Counted from the stretch's first letter, positions 20,269-31,474 are shown. The stretch: DNA of 64,000 bases from Notospermus geniculatus (GCA_002633025.1 NMRB01000553.1:205243-269242); one strand, 5' to 3'. Notes: a model not told the origin generated them from the sequence alone. Numbers and translations are program-made.

Positions 20269-20740
20269 AAAAATTTGACGGAACCTAATTTTGCAGTGAG
20301 GGGGTTGAACCATTAAAACTGAGATGATGACAAAAATGTTTTAATGAAACCCAACGAGTTAATTCCGAGCTAGATTGATCAAATAAATTTTTCCTGGCAG
20401 GAGGAAGTCATAAAAGGCAAGAAGCCTTTGAATAAGGAGGGAAATAATGAAAAATCTATGAAAATTAGCATCTCCGACNNNNNNNNNNNNNNNNNNNNNN
20501 NNNNNNNNNNCCCCCCCAATTTTCCTGCTTAAATTTGACAGAACCTAATTTTGCAGTGAAGGGGTTGAACCATAAGACTTGAGATGATGACAAAATATTT
20601 AAAAACCCAACGAGTTAATTCCAAGCTAGATTGATCAAATAAATTTTTCCCGACAGAAGGAAGTCATAAAAGGCAAGAAGCCTTAGAATAAGGAGGGAAA
20701 TAATGAAAAATCTATGAAAATTACGGTATCGTCTCCGAAA
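20268..20740 (+). repeat. Direct duplication of about 215 bp flanking an N gap
   Basis: The left copy 20273-20478 and right copy 20533-20740 share long blocks: GAACCTAATTTTGCAGTGA, AACCCAACGAGTTAATTCC and AAAGGCAAGAAGCCTT. They differ by scattered substitutions and small indels. The 32-base N run lies between them, so alleles placed in tandem by the assembler are likely. Confidence 0.75.
20479..20510. other. Assembly gap (32 N)
   Basis: A run of N between two halves of a direct duplication. Its true length is unknown. Confidence 0.95.
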
Positions 20741-21209
20741 AAACCCAATTTTCGTGCTTTAAGTGAAGCAATATCCTTTTCGCAAAATCTTAATAGGAAT
20801 TTGAAGGCAATTACGACGTAGAAAGACGACAATATGGATGACACACAATCACTACTTAAAAATCATTATAATACACATCAAAGCTGGCGAAAAAATATGC
20901 AAAATGAGCTGAATTAACTTTGATGATTACAATTTCTAGCAAACTGTAATTGAATTCTCAATTCGCTTTGATTTCCAACATTTAGACAAAGAAAAAAAGT
21001 TGATTGCACGCTGTATAAAAGCCAGAAGACATTTATGGCGCATAAATCGTTATCCGTATAAACTATTGGCTATAATCTAATACCATCAAAAGAGTTCCGA
21101 TACCGCATCATGGAGTTTTTAATGGGGTTGGTATTCTTGGGAGAGTTAAGAAATTGATCTGCCGTCGTATTTTCAGACTTCAAACTTTCTAAGTTTCAAA
21201 ATTTAAATT

Positions 21210-21404
21210 TTAAAGGAGCCCTGTATTGCCACTTTTTCTCACCAGCCGGCGCCACCATCGACGTGCGCGCCACTCTCCAACCCCAGGGACTAACTACGTT
21301 GTCGCCGAATGCACTGATGTACTACGTACATTTTGTAATGGTGTTTTCGTAGTTCATATTGCTGCCGCTAGGTGGTTCCCCTCTAGGTCCGCAGCAAAAT
21401 ACAG
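21210..21404 (-). mobile_element. TTAA-type MITE, truncated (copy at 51668)
   Basis: It starts TTAA-AGGAGCCCTGTATTGCC. GTGCGCGCCACTCTCCAA, ACTACGTTGTCGCCGAATGC and GCTGCCGCTAGGTGG recur reversed in the complete copy 51668-51889. The second TTAA end is lost at the border with the next repeat. Confidence 0.7.
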
Positions 21405-21696
21405 GTGTAATGTTTTTCAGTGTGGCCATTTTTCTGTGTGACTCCCATTGTTTGGAACACACTGGGAAACAGACTCACTGTTTCTCTGTGCAGGCGCGGA
21501 TCCAGAGGGGGGCGCACTGGGCGCGCGCCTCCTCTTTTGGCCAACAAATCTGTAAAATCGACCATGAAATTCTGGAATTGGGCACAAATTTCAATGTTCC
21601 GAGCTAAGGGCACCCCCTCTTTTCCCAGATCCTGCTGTGTGTCGCTCATTGTCAAGTCGCGGGTTATTCCGTCAATCTATTGTAATGTCACACTGG
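21405..21696 (+). repeat. Dispersed repeat split by a hAT-like insertion
   Basis: It is the same repeat as 15574-15722. After GTTTCTCTGTG at 21490 it is interrupted by about 150 bases starting CAGGCGCGGATCCAGAGG and closing near CCCAGATC. It then resumes with TCGCTCATTGTCAAGTC. The flanks TCTCTGTG and CTGCTGTG form an imperfect 8-bp duplication. Confidence 0.65.
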
Positions 21697-21719
21697 CGCA
21701 CGGGCCACACTGAAAAACG

Positions 21720-22965
21720 TTACACCAGGACCTGCCGCAAAGCATCCGCGGTCCTGCTAAGTGTAAACCGTTGTATAAACGGATGTTGGGAGGCTGGAAC
21801 ATGTGGTTATTCAGTAGCATATCCCCTCTTCTTGTGAGCGTCATGGATTATCGTCAGATACATCAAGTAAATGAAATTAACAACGTCTGAACGTCACTCA
21901 TCATCATGATCGTACTCCATCGTCGCCATCATCAATCACGATAAACGTCGACCATAAAAGTAGACCATGCTTCGGAAGTATATTGTACTGTAGTTGAACG
22001 GATTATGAGTAGGTTATAAGAATACTACAGGGTGTACCCAATAATTTGCATTCTGGCTCTTCCAGGCAAGACTCTTCTGCATGTTTAGTGCAAATTTTGT
22101 TGAATTCCGACTAGTTGATCTTATGATACAAAAGTACTGAATTAATAAGAACCCCACGAACGATGAGAGCGAAGGGTCGCCTGTGTACATTTGAATAGGC
22201 TAACGTACATTTGCACATAGAACACTACCGGTAATTGTGTTGAAAATAGCTGTTATCCTCAGAAATGGAATTCAAGGCATCAAGTTGACAGATTCATGTA
22301 CCCCACTACCATAAAAAAGTTGAAGCTCCTGCCTATTACGTAAAGCCAGAATTCAGGCAGTGAGAGACATCTGGTGGCAACACATGAAGTGTATCCCTCA
22401 GTTACTTCATCGTTCGCAGTTAAACCTTTATCTTTGATTCCTTTATAATTTTACACTACACTAACGTCGGTGAACGTAAGCACTTTCTGAATTTAAATAC
22501 AGTGTGTGGCTTTAAACATGACCCCCGCCCCCATCCCCCAGGGATCTGGCCTGTCAAAGGGCGGAACCACCCTCACTCTCTCTTGTAGACTCGGGAGATT
22601 GAATCTGGCTAGGAATCGCATCCTAACCTCAGGGAGAGTTACAGGTGCGGCTATCACCACTACCCCACTTAGAAAGCTAATTAATCAAGAAATTAAGAAA
22701 CTCTTCCCACCTGCCAATTATTGCGACAGCTGCCACAATCAATCATAGAATTATTTTTCAGAAATGTAGAACGGAACTTTTCCTCCGCTAGTAGGCAATA
22801 AACCAGAGTTTCATAATTGTCATCCGATGATGGAATTAATCATATGCAGGTACCGCTACCCTATAAATTATTAGCAATAGTGGGTACTTGTCAGCAGATG
22901 CATTTTCAAGTGATATTACACATTTTGCTCATCAGACAAATATGCAAAAAGCTCGGAAGTAATTT
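21720..22965. other. Unannotated stretch
   Basis: No gene was recognised. A possible decayed, reverse-oriented tRNA-like SINE head is at about 22590-22670: its reverse complement has GTGGGGTAGTGGTGATAGCC and a GATTCC-type B box. The rest is unexplained. Confidence 0.3.
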
Positions 22966-23371
22966 TTAAAGTGCCACTGTATGCATCATGAGGTATGCCT
23001 CAGTTTCCCTCCCCTGGTGGCGGAATCAGGAACCAGTGTGATAAGACTGGTGTCCTGTTCAACCCATACACAGCCTGTGGTAACACCTAGGCCAGACTGA
23101 TACTATGACGAAACCTCAGCTGACAAAAATAACCGCCATCCTTTTCATCACTTGAGAAGTTCGAAGCGCTGTTCTAACCCGTCTTTAAGTGATGTACCCA
23201 TACTTCAACTCATTCTTTTATGTGTGGCAACAGTCTCAATGCCTATATATGGTAACTTATATCATTCAAATAGATAGATTTGAACAGTCTTGTCGAGCAT
23301 GCATAAACGAGGTTGCCTAAAGGTCAAAGGTTACTTCGGCCACCAACCTAATGCATACAGTGGCGCTTTAA
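22966..23371 (-). mobile_element. TTAA-flanked element (copy at 46374)
   Basis: It starts TTAA-AGTGCCACTGTATGCAT and ends ATGCATACAGTGGCGCT-TTAA. ATTCAAATAGATAGATTTGAAC, AAAGGTCAAAGGTTAC and CATCACTTGAGAAGTTC match 46374-46760 in the opposite orientation. Confidence 0.85.
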
Positions 23372-23385
23372 GTGAATGTATGATG

Positions 23386-23812
23386 TTAAAGTATGATTCA
23401 CCCTAACTTCAACATGGGCAAAGTGCCAAGCTTGGAAATGCGAACCTAGGTGAGTGGTAAATAATCCATGTCGCAGTTACCTAATGGTGTTTGGGTAACT
23501 TGGTTTACTTTCCATGAGCCTATAGAGGAACTTCACGTGACGTCATCATTGACGTCATAATTCGCACGTCAGCCATGTTGGACGTCATCTGAAGCTACGA
23601 ATGCGTTGGACGTGACGTCCAGCATTGCGGCATCTCGTCGCGGCAGTGACGTCACAATCGTCAGTGGGATTCCTCTATAGCAAATTCAAGGTTGTGCTCA
23701 GTCAACTGGTGAATTCTGTGGTTTGTGGTTTAATCGTTGTGTTCACTTTATGGTGTCTGTTGCACAGGCCTGGCACTTTGCCTATGTTGAAGTTAGGGTG
23801 AATCATACTTTA
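23386..23812. mobile_element. TTAA-type MITE carrying a nested MITE
   Basis: The left end TTAA-AGTATGATTCACCCTAAC continues through TTCAACATGGGCAAAGTGCC. The right end is its complement, followed by TTAG, a mutated TTAA. A second element sits inside at 23520-23680. Confidence 0.75.
23520..23680. mobile_element. Nested MITE rich in TGACGTCA sites
   Basis: The ends CTATAGAGGAA and TTCCTCTATAG are inverted. Between them are TGACGTCA at about 23540 and 23551 and TGACGTCAC at about 23647, plus GTGACGTCC. These are consensus or near-consensus CREB/ATF sites. Confidence 0.65.
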
Positions 23813-24500
23813 GATGCTAATAAGTCATACTTTGCTCTCGAATCTGCATTTTTAACAAGGGTTAACCTCATTAGCTAATACGTGTATAAGTTATTAATAA
23901 TTCATTACATTTAGCAGATATAAATGGTCGCTTTTGCGAGTTACCTTCATCAATCAATTTTCAATCAATTTTATTGTGCAGAACTTTGAAAAATGTAATT
24001 GGATTTCTTTTTTTTAATCATTAGCTAATGTCAGGTCGGTAACGTATGTGGTTCAAGATGACTTGGTGCAAGCTGCTGGATTTAGATTATGTGGCGAATT
24101 TTAAATTTCATCACGAGCTTATAGTGCTCTGACTCCGACTCGTTTTCAGAACTCGTGACGTTGAAAAGTACATGTAGGTTGCGTCAGACCCAAAAGAACC
24201 GAATTGAAATGACGTCAATGGCAAAAGAAATAAGAAAAGATTATCCGCAAAATGTCTGCGTTTGTGAAAGTCAGACAAGCGGTGTATTGTTTGCCGATGC
24301 AGAAGGTTTTACCATTGTACTATATTTCAATAGGCAGTAATCACTAGTACAGCTGCATCAACTTCACACTCTGCCCATCCTGGGAATCTCATGTCATTAC
24401 GGTCGTAACCTCCCTTACGTGTGAGGGGGAGCGGTTGGGAAGACCCCGGGGGCGAGGATGCACTCTGTCTCACTCAGAAAGGAACTTCTAGACTTTTGTA
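23813..24500. other. Unannotated stretch
   Basis: No gene or clear element was recognised. A 61-codon frame at 24155 shows no family features. Confidence 0.3.
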
Positions 24501-24505
24501 GACCA

Positions 24506-24661
24506 GGGACCGGTTGCACAAAACTCACGATAGTACTAACTTGGTGTTAGCGTTAACTTTATGTTAAGTGACGTAAAAATGCATTGTCTTTTTACGTCAT
24601 TTAACATAAAGGTAGCGCTAACACCAAGTAGCGCTAACATGAGTTTTGTGCAACCCAGCCC
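24506..24661. mobile_element. Hairpin MITE
   Basis: GGTTGCACAAAACTC at the left pairs with GAGTTTTGTGCAACC at the right. TTGGTGTTAGCG and TTAAGTGACGTAAAAA pair with their partners further in. The loop is only a few bases. Confidence 0.75.
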
Positions 24662-24884
24662 AGTAGTAGGCATTAGGATGTTACTGAAAAACATGTTTTT
24701 TGCCGATTTTGACCAAATAAAGGTGGCAATTAATTTCCCAACCCTTCCACATAGGTGGGACACGTCAGTCAAGGCTTCACAAAGGGTTAGCTGCCACGAA
24801 GCCATTGGTAACTGGCGTGTTTGTATACCATGTAGCTCTCTGTAATTGCACCCTTAAGAGTGCTGTCACGTGCGTAATCATGAT

Positions 24885-25028
24885 GTAGTGGGGAGGTTAA
24901 GAAATCAAACGATAAACGTACCGCATTTTCGGTACAATATTATTTGTACCGAAAATGCAATATAAAACATGGTGAATATAACGTTGTATTAAAGTTTACG
25001 TTTAATGTTTGATTTCTTAACCTCGCTA
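24885..25028. mobile_element. TA-flanked MITE, GGGAGGTTAAG family, copy 1
   Basis: The arms GAGGTTAAGAAATCAAACGA and complement are followed by GATAAACGT. TTTGTACCGAAAATGCAATA lies inside. The same family is at 35161-35432 and 61872-62028. Confidence 0.8.
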
Positions 25029-25029
25029 A

Positions 25030-25655
25030 TGATATAATGCTGACCCTAACCCTGACCTTTCCCATCAGCCAATCATTCTACTCGTTAGTGAGTAACACTA
25101 ACAGGCATTCTGATTGGTTCCAATGATTTCGCACTCGACGCTGTTGTAAGGCACGTTTGCACCAAAACCGTGCAACGTGATTTCAACTTCCGTTTAATTC
25201 TCCATAATGCCTGTCATTTTAATACTTCTCTAGCAAATACAGGATAAAGCTGCAGTCATTAGCATGATTAGTGAAGCAAATGGGAAAAGCTTATCACCAT
25301 TGTTCCTAATGGAAATCTTAGTACAACTTTGTAAAATCCTACCAAATGGAATTTCTTGACTGTTTATGATAAATTTTCTACCGGCTTAAAATTTGCCGTG
25401 TGATCAGTGTAATTTCAACTCGTGAAACTTGTCAAGGGGATTAGTTGTGTCGATACCTAAACCTGTAATCCCTCATCAGAAGGGGGGGGGGGGGTAGTTT
25501 ACCCCTGTGAGAACCCTTCTAATCCTCTTTGTCATCAGACCTTGGTAATTCTACGCGCGTCGTAGTTTTCGGGAACAGTTGGAATCAGGATGTCATGCCA
25601 AAAAAATAAAATAAAATAAATCTGTACACAGTAATGGTTTTGTGTCCCTAAAGTA
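25030..25655. other. Unannotated stretch
   Basis: No gene is seen. A poly-G run of about 13 lies near 25482. Confidence 0.3.
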
Positions 25656-25658
25656 CAA

Positions 25659-26018
25659 ATAGACACCTTTCGAAAGTCGTCCATTTCGGCGCCGAGGGAA
25701 AAACAACTGGGAAAATGCATTAAGTTCTGCCAGAAATTGCAGAAATAACTGCCAGAAACGCTTGAAATCTGGCAGACATGTTGTGATGGCCAATCCATTG
25801 AAAATTGTGTGAAAAATATTGTGTGTCATTATCAATTTTTTGAGAAATTTAATAGGTGGGTTTCTTAACAAATTGATCGATGACACCCAATTTTTTTTCA
25901 CACATTTCTCAATGAATTGGCCCTCATAACACGTCTGCCAAATTTCAAGCATTTCTGGCATATTCCCGTTTGTTTTTAACCTCAGCGCCGCAATGCCCAA
26001 CTTTCGAAAAGTGTCTAT
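25659..26018. mobile_element. Diverged foldback
   Basis: AATAGACACCTTTCGAAAG near the left pairs with CTTTCGAAAAGTGTCTATT at the right. TCTGGCAGACATGTTGTGA and its partner pair inside. The small frames across it are repeat by-products. Confidence 0.6.
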
Positions 26019-26362
26019 TGTTATACTCCCACCCCCAGAAAATGAAAACCCTTGGATGAATTTTTAACAAAGTTTTCAGGGAATTCCCCCAGTGGTAAAG
26101 TGGGCTGCTCACGCCAACTCAGGCAGTACCATACAAGCATTTTTGACTCCCGATAGAAAAATCCAGGAAAAAAATAGTAGTGTGTAGGCTTGGGGGCAAA
26201 CAAAAAGCAACAAGCTGAATTCAGGAACACCGGGATCAAACCGGTTTGATATTTACATTGATGCCGAGGGGCAAAGCACAGACAGTCAGAACAGGGCAGA
26301 CTTCACTCCAACTCAGTTTTCAGGTTGTATCTAATGTCTTCAGAATGTTGGCCTGTTTAGTC

Positions 26363-26697
26363 CGTCTTGTCCAAACAAGGCCAACGACTGCGTCTTTAGC
26401 CTTGTCCCAATCATGTCATCTTTTGAGTTAACTCATAAATTATAAATTATAAATGAATCTGACCCCTAGTTGACCTCGCCTCTGAGCCAATCAGGACTCG
26501 TGAAACAAATCGCCGTTCGGCACCTTCTCTTCTCTTCCTGCACACATTTGTAACACGGATTGTGATTGGCACATTGATGAGCCTTCGCGCACTGATGATT
26601 GGCTGACACTCTGAGCTCCTCAGAAGTGGGAAATGTGATGGATTCAAACCAGGCTAGATGGCCGTCAGGCCAGATAGACTGGTGAGAATCAGATGGT
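26363..26697 (+). mobile_element. CCAATCA-rich element, copy 1
   Basis: TTGTCCAAACAAGGCC, GCCTTGTCCCAATCATGTCA, TCGTGAAACAAATCGCCGTT and GACTGGTGAGAATCAGAT recur in the same order at 43668-44000 and reversed at 63552-63880. No transposase is present; the class is unknown. Confidence 0.75.
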
Positions 26698-26799
26698 GTG
26701 GTCAGGTCTCCGGTCGTCAATCTTCAGAATCAACAGGTCTGTAGACGACTTTGGTCTTTACCTTGGTGTTGGAATGGTCACTCAGTCAAGCCATCTGTT

Positions 26800-27225
26800 C
26801 TTACATTCGGAACGTCCGAAGGCAACTGCTCGGCAATTTCCGTGACGGCTCGCATTTCCCCTCGGACACAATTCCAAGGCGGCCATCTTGAATGCGCAGT
26901 GATTGCCTTGAGTTTCTGTGGCTTTGGATGCGGTCGCCTCATCACACCCTGCGCATGAACGAAATAGGTCACACAAAAACGTTGCGTTATTGATCAATAA
27001 TTGGCAGATTGGGTGAGATATCGGTAAGTTTATATATAATATGCCTCAACTTATCCAGGAAATAAGGTTGGATATCGTAGCAGGCCAAAATTCGGCGAAA
27101 ATAGTCCCACGGTCGGTCACGTGGGTTTGTTGATAACAACATGGCTGCCTTGGACTTGTGTCTCAGGTGAAATGCGCCGCCGAGTGGATAGATGCAGGTC
27201 GTTCCGAATGCTGTTCTTAGTGATG
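26800..27225. mobile_element. Foldback with diverged arms
   Basis: CATTCGGAACGTCC, CTCGGC, GCATTTCCCCTCGGACACAA and CCAAGGCGGCCAT on the left are met in reverse complement by the sequence from about 27145 to 27215. About 250 unpaired bases lie between the arms. Confidence 0.55.
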
Positions 27226-27435
27226 GCGATATTTGTTGGGGAGCTGTGGATCTACCCAGGGATCTCTCGCATTAAGCGAATCAGGGCTTCAGTGCCCCAG
27301 CTGTATTAGGAGCGGCTTGTCCATGACGGGTTACTATCCCCATGGGAACTGCTCCTTTAATATTCATGGAAAGCCAAGCGTCTAATCTACCATTACTGGC
27401 TTTGTATACAATATTGGGTGACACTGTCTGTCAAA

Positions 27436-27815
27436 ACTGGTTAGGGACAGCTTTTGTATTTGACGTGCCGACCCTGAACCCGTGATGGAAAAACACTATA
27501 GATGACTGTTGACCCACCAGTGTCTCCAGTTGAAAATCTTCAAAATGATACCAGAGTCAAATATTACGTAGTATCATAGTGTCCTCAGTTAGTTGATTTG
27601 TGACGGCTAGGTCAGTTCTGTCACAATTGGTTAGGGACAGCTTTTGTATTTGACGTGCGGGATCCTAAACCTGTGATGGAAAAACACTAGATGACTGTGG
27701 ACCCACCAGCAATGGGGGTGTCCCCAGTTGAAAACCAGAGTCAAATACATGTATGTATTATCATAGTGTCCTCAGTTAGTTGATTTGTGACGGCTAGGTC
27801 AGTTCTATTCTAACC
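27436..27815 (+). repeat. Tandem duplication, unit about 180 bp
   Basis: TGGTTAGGGACAGCTTTTGT, TGATGGAAAAACACTA, CCAGAGTCAAATA and GTGTCCTCAGTTAGTTGATT occur twice in the same order. The second copy carries an extra GGGGGTGTC segment. Confidence 0.8.
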
Positions 27816-28496
27816 AACTGAGGACACACAACCATATACATGTTCTAAAGCGTAGACTTCATGGGTGTCCCCATTTCATGGGTGTCCCCATTTGTCTAGT
27901 GTACAAAGGGATGTCCCAATTCGGTACAAGATAGGCCTAGACCTGTGTGTTGTTGTGTAAAGTCACTACAGTCCCACTTTGCATCGATACAGTAGACCAC
28001 GTCTGGGCACAACGGTGAAACGCATGCGACGTAAAGGTCCCCAGTTTGTAACTAAACTACACATCTGTAACCATAACTTCTGAAAAGCAACCAAGCCAAA
28101 GTAGCCGTTTCTAGTCTGAGCCCTGGGGACACATTGTTGTCGTCAATAAAATATTCTTGTTAAATGGCCGCCAAAATGCCAAGTCCTGTCTAATATTACC
28201 TCAGGTGGGAAGGGGAAATCGGATACCCAACTCAGACTTCAGTACTTTGAGTTAATCCAACATCATCCCCCTGTGTTCTCACTCTTTCCCCAGGTGTCAT
28301 CTGAACTCATCAGATTTCCGCCTTTATCTGTGTTCTGTATTGGGTCATCCTGCTGGAATACTCGTCTAGAATTCTAATCCTCTGTTGAGGATTCTTCAAC
28401 CAAATCACATCATTGGAATGCTTTTCGGAGTGTTTCTTTGAAAACAGTCGTGAATTGCTTTGGAAGAGGTTTCCGTGTCCAAATTTTTGAGAACAG

Positions 28497-28646
28497 GGTC
28501 TCTGTGAGAAATTTTTTGAGGGTACTAAATTCTTCAAAATCAGCAAAAACCCCATGAAATTAAAAGAAAATAAAAGGCCCTTTTCTGTTCCTTTGAGGGT
28601 ACTAGCATAGTACCCTTAGTTACTGTACCCTCCGGCGGAAACACTG
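28497..28646 (+). repeat. GTTTCTGCCAGAAA repeat, copy 2
   Basis: TTTTTTGAGGGTACTAAATT, GGCCCTTTTCTGTTCCTTTG and CCTCCGGCGGAAACAC match 13848-13986. The left end is partly lost. Confidence 0.65.
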
Positions 28647-28704
28647 GAGAAGTTATTAGAGTGCAAAGGCAGAGGGCAAAATTTGTTAATTCTGAAAATG
28701 GACT

Positions 28705-28885
28705 TACAGTGGAACCTCCCTTAACTTACACCTCTGCCTGGAGGACACCTCTCTATTAAGGACACCAAAGTTCAGTCCCCAACTGGTCATTTCTATTCAT
28801 TTTGACCTCTGTAATCAGGACATCTCTCAATTAAGGACATCAACTACCAGTCCTGAAGGTGTCCTTGAGATATGCTGGAAAATTA
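28705..28885 (+). mobile_element. Degenerate element with CAGTGGAACCTCCCTTAA end
   Basis: The CAGTGGAACCTCC end and repeated AGGACA(C/T)CTCT(C)NNTTAAGGACA text look like the ends of a pogo/Tigger-type Tc1 relative. Similar fragments lie at 14272-14330 and 57826-57945. No transposase is present. Confidence 0.45.
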
Positions 28886-29960
28886 GCTGGGCATTTATTT
28901 TTGACTAGGGTGTACATCGTCATACAAGTACACAGCAAATTTATGATATTTTATGCCATGTTATCCCTTGGGTGCATTCCTTGTTCATTATTGAACAGTT
29001 ACGATCATAAGTCACCGTAAATTGACAAGTCCTGTAGTCGCATGATTTATCGATGCATAAGTGTAACTTATTTAATGGAGATTGCCGGTAAATCATGAAT
29101 TTCATTCCATTTTATTGCGAATTGAATTGCTTGGGACATGTATGTGCCTGGCGCGATAAGGACATTTGTCCCTTAGGACATGTGCTGTTACATCGGTTCT
29201 CGTTTCTAGTTGAGGCAACACGGGGGCGCCGAGGTGCAGAACACCGATAACCGTCTCCGAAAAGCTCCCTTAGGGGTTGTGTATCTCTAAGTTGACATCT
29301 TTTGCATTTCGACAAAAGGACTGGAAAACGTGTTGGACAGATACACCGCCATTGGTCGTCAGTGCAGTGACTAGACTGGTACCCGGTCCTAACTATTTTA
29401 CATCGGACTTTTGCATATATGTTAGGACTGCTGGTCGTGCTTATCGCGTTCGTGAATCTGATTGGCTGGTGCTGGCACAAGTGATCAGTATAGGAACTAT
29501 TCTGTTGATACTGTTTCTATTTTTAACACTTTCGTGATTGGTGGATTTCCTGGGTCAAATGTAGGTCACCTTCTATCTGCATTCCGGTACGTCAGCCATA
29601 TTGAGAATTGAATAAATTTACATAATTTACATAAAATTTCCAAGTGACGTAACTGCCTAAATTTCTCCACAAATGGCGGCCAATATTGGTCCTACCAAAC
29701 AAGCCACGACTACAGCGCGCAGGTTGGTAGGATCAGGTACTAGTCTAGAAGTAAAGGTAACGACGCCAAGGTGTCCCCTTCCAAATGCTGACCGCGCTCC
29801 TCGTGGCTTAACTTCAAGCTCGGAGGCTAACGTGCCTGCCACTAGGCCAAAGGAAATCCTCCATAGCCGGCAGGTTAGGCCGTGCAATCTTGTACCTGCA
29901 AGGGGTTCAGTGCAGTAAATACGTCCAATATTAATCCCCCGAAGAAATGTTTGGGTCGTC
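28886..29960. other. Unannotated stretch
   Basis: No known gene. Frames of 80-120 codons occur on both strands at 29112-29537 and 29657-29918 but have no family features. The minus strand near 29830 has GGCCTAGTGGCAGGC, faintly like a tRNA A box. Confidence 0.3.
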
Positions 29961-29961
29961 T

Positions 29962-30299
29962 TTAACGTTTTTCACGAAAACACTTGCTGAGCATTAGCGA
30001 TAAAAGGAGAAGTAACAAAGTTATTTTTGTGGTATGAATTATCAATCGCGTTACGCCGGCAAGGGAAATGTCCACAATATGACTAAATGCGGATGCAGGA
30101 ACTTCTTGCTGGAACGCTTTGATCAAAAACCAACCGAGAATGGTAAATGTCATCCCACTCCTTAATATTTCATGTACTCTTGCTCCCAGTGCAAATATGT
30201 CCATGTTTTTCTCTCTGGCTTGTCTAAAATATTCATAGTCCATTGAGCTCTGATACATTTTCTGTTTTTTTCCTTTGAACAAGTCAAACACTGGCTGAA
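29962..30299 (-). CDS. Candidate terminal exon of an unknown membrane protein
   Basis: On the minus strand a frame of about 111 codons runs from an ACTTCAG acceptor-like site (about 30300) to a stop at 29962. The first in-frame ATG is at about 30258. The product starts PVFDLFKGKKQK, continues with a charged stretch (MDYEYFRQAREKNMD), then has two hydrophobic segments (MTFTILGWFLIKAF and ITLLLLLLSLMLSKCF) and a short basic end. It reads like real protein rather than a repeat by-product, and it is free of the repeats listed here. I do not recognise the family. A SINE lies immediately upstream of the putative acceptor. No upstream exon was found, so this may also be chance. Confidence 0.35.
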
Positions 30300-30322
30300 G
30301 TTGTGTTTTTGTATAGATTTTT

Positions 30323-30490
30323 CCGTCAGGGCTGAAGCCATAGCATTACTGGCCCTGGTAGGTACGGAAGAGGCCGTCTCAAGCTACTCATGTTCCTCAC
30401 TTGGATGGGGTCTTTTACTTGCCCTGACAATGCACAAGGTACCATGGCTTATTGTCCCAGGCGACAGACTGAAGAGTCAGGGGTGATTTA
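30323..30490 (-). mobile_element. SINE, minus strand
   Basis: The reverse complement reads GTCGCCTGGGACAATAAGCC, then AAGACCCCATCCAAGTGAGG, AGTAGCTTGAGACGGCCTCT and CTATGGCTTCAGCCCTGACG. The tRNA-like head is mostly missing. It is one of two minus-strand copies. Confidence 0.8.
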
Positions 30491-30496
30491 TCCAAT

Positions 30497-30644
30497 AGTC
30501 TCTGCCAGAAATTTTTTTGAGGGTACTAATATCTCCAAAATCAACAAAAACCCCTTACCGGTACCATGAAATTTACGAAAATGGCCCTTTTCGGTTCTTT
30601 CGAAGGCACTACCATAGTACCCTTACTACCCTCTGGTGGAAACA
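30497..30644 (+). repeat. GTTTCTGCCAGAAA repeat, copy 3
   Basis: CTCTGCCAGAAATTTTTTTG at the left and CCTCTGGTGGAAACAC at the right, with ATGGCCCTTTTCGGTTCTTT inside. It directly abuts SINE fragments on both sides. Confidence 0.7.
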
Positions 30645-30737
30645 CATCCAAGTGAGGAACATGAGGAGCTTGAGATGGCCTCTTACGTACTTACCAGGGC
30701 CAGTAATGCTGTGGCTTCGGCCTTGAATGAAAACACA
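30645..30737 (+). mobile_element. SINE 3' fragment
   Basis: CATCCAAGTGAGGAACATGA to GCTGTGGCTTCGGCCTTGAA with a tail of AATACAAATACAA. It follows the GTTTCTGCCAGAAA repeat without a gap, so that repeat may have replaced or interrupted the SINE body. Confidence 0.75.
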
Positions 30738-30928
30738 ATACAAATACAAATCCCCCAGAAATACGGACAAAGAATACATAAGCGCTGACGTTACACCACG
30801 AAAAAGGTAGAGATTATCATAAGTTCAATTATTCATCACCTATTAATATGATGATAAATGTAACAATATCAGCTTATTGTGTAAATCAACTTGCTGGCAT
30901 TGTCCCCTTCCAGTGGGAGAGTCTCTAA

Positions 30929-31474
30929 GGGGCCGTCTCAAAATTACACTGATGCCAAAAAAGACGAAGTGACTTCGTCTTTTCCCTGACCCCCTCCCCC
31001 CTTGAAAAGATGAAGTGGGCACTTGACATTGGCTTCATCCATGTAGTGTAGGGACGTTTATAGCTCTGACTCGTACAGTCAATAGTAGGCCCATGTACCC
31101 CCTTTACTTAGCATTCCTTTCTGAAGACTGCATATAAAAAAAGTCATTCTCCTGTAAAAAAGAGTGATGCCAATTTTTTCAAAAAAGATGATTAAAGCGA
31201 ATCGACAGCGAAAAAATTTGATTTAGAAATAGAGTTTGAAAGGGGACGAATTTTCAGGAAAAAATGTAAACAAACTTCTTCAGAATGTCAACAAAGAAAT
31301 TTTTGTTTGTGCATTCTGATTGGCTGAATTTTGTGTTTACAAACACCAGCCAAATGTAAACAAAATCCGCTATCGATTCGCTTTAAGTGGGCTTCCCCAA
31401 ATCGAGAACCCCCCTCCCCCCAGACGAAGTCACTTTGTCTTTTTTGTCATCAAAACAATTTTTGAGACGGCCCC
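30929..31474. mobile_element. TAA-flanked, Harbinger-like element with a nested TTAA MITE
   Basis: The ends GGGGCCGTCTCAAAATT and AATTTTTGAGACGGCCCC are inverted and flanked by TAA on both sides. AAGACGAAGTGACTTCGTCTTTT near the left is partly repeated near the right. The TTAA element at 31192-31386 sits inside. TAA duplication and GGG ends fit PIF/Harbinger relatives. Confidence 0.75.
31192..31386 (-). mobile_element. TTAA-flanked MITE nested in the TAA element
   Basis: It is the reverse copy of 8447-8640, with TTAA-AGCGAATCGACAGCG and CGATTCGCT-TTAA ends and GCATTCTGATTGGCTG inside. Confidence 0.85.
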
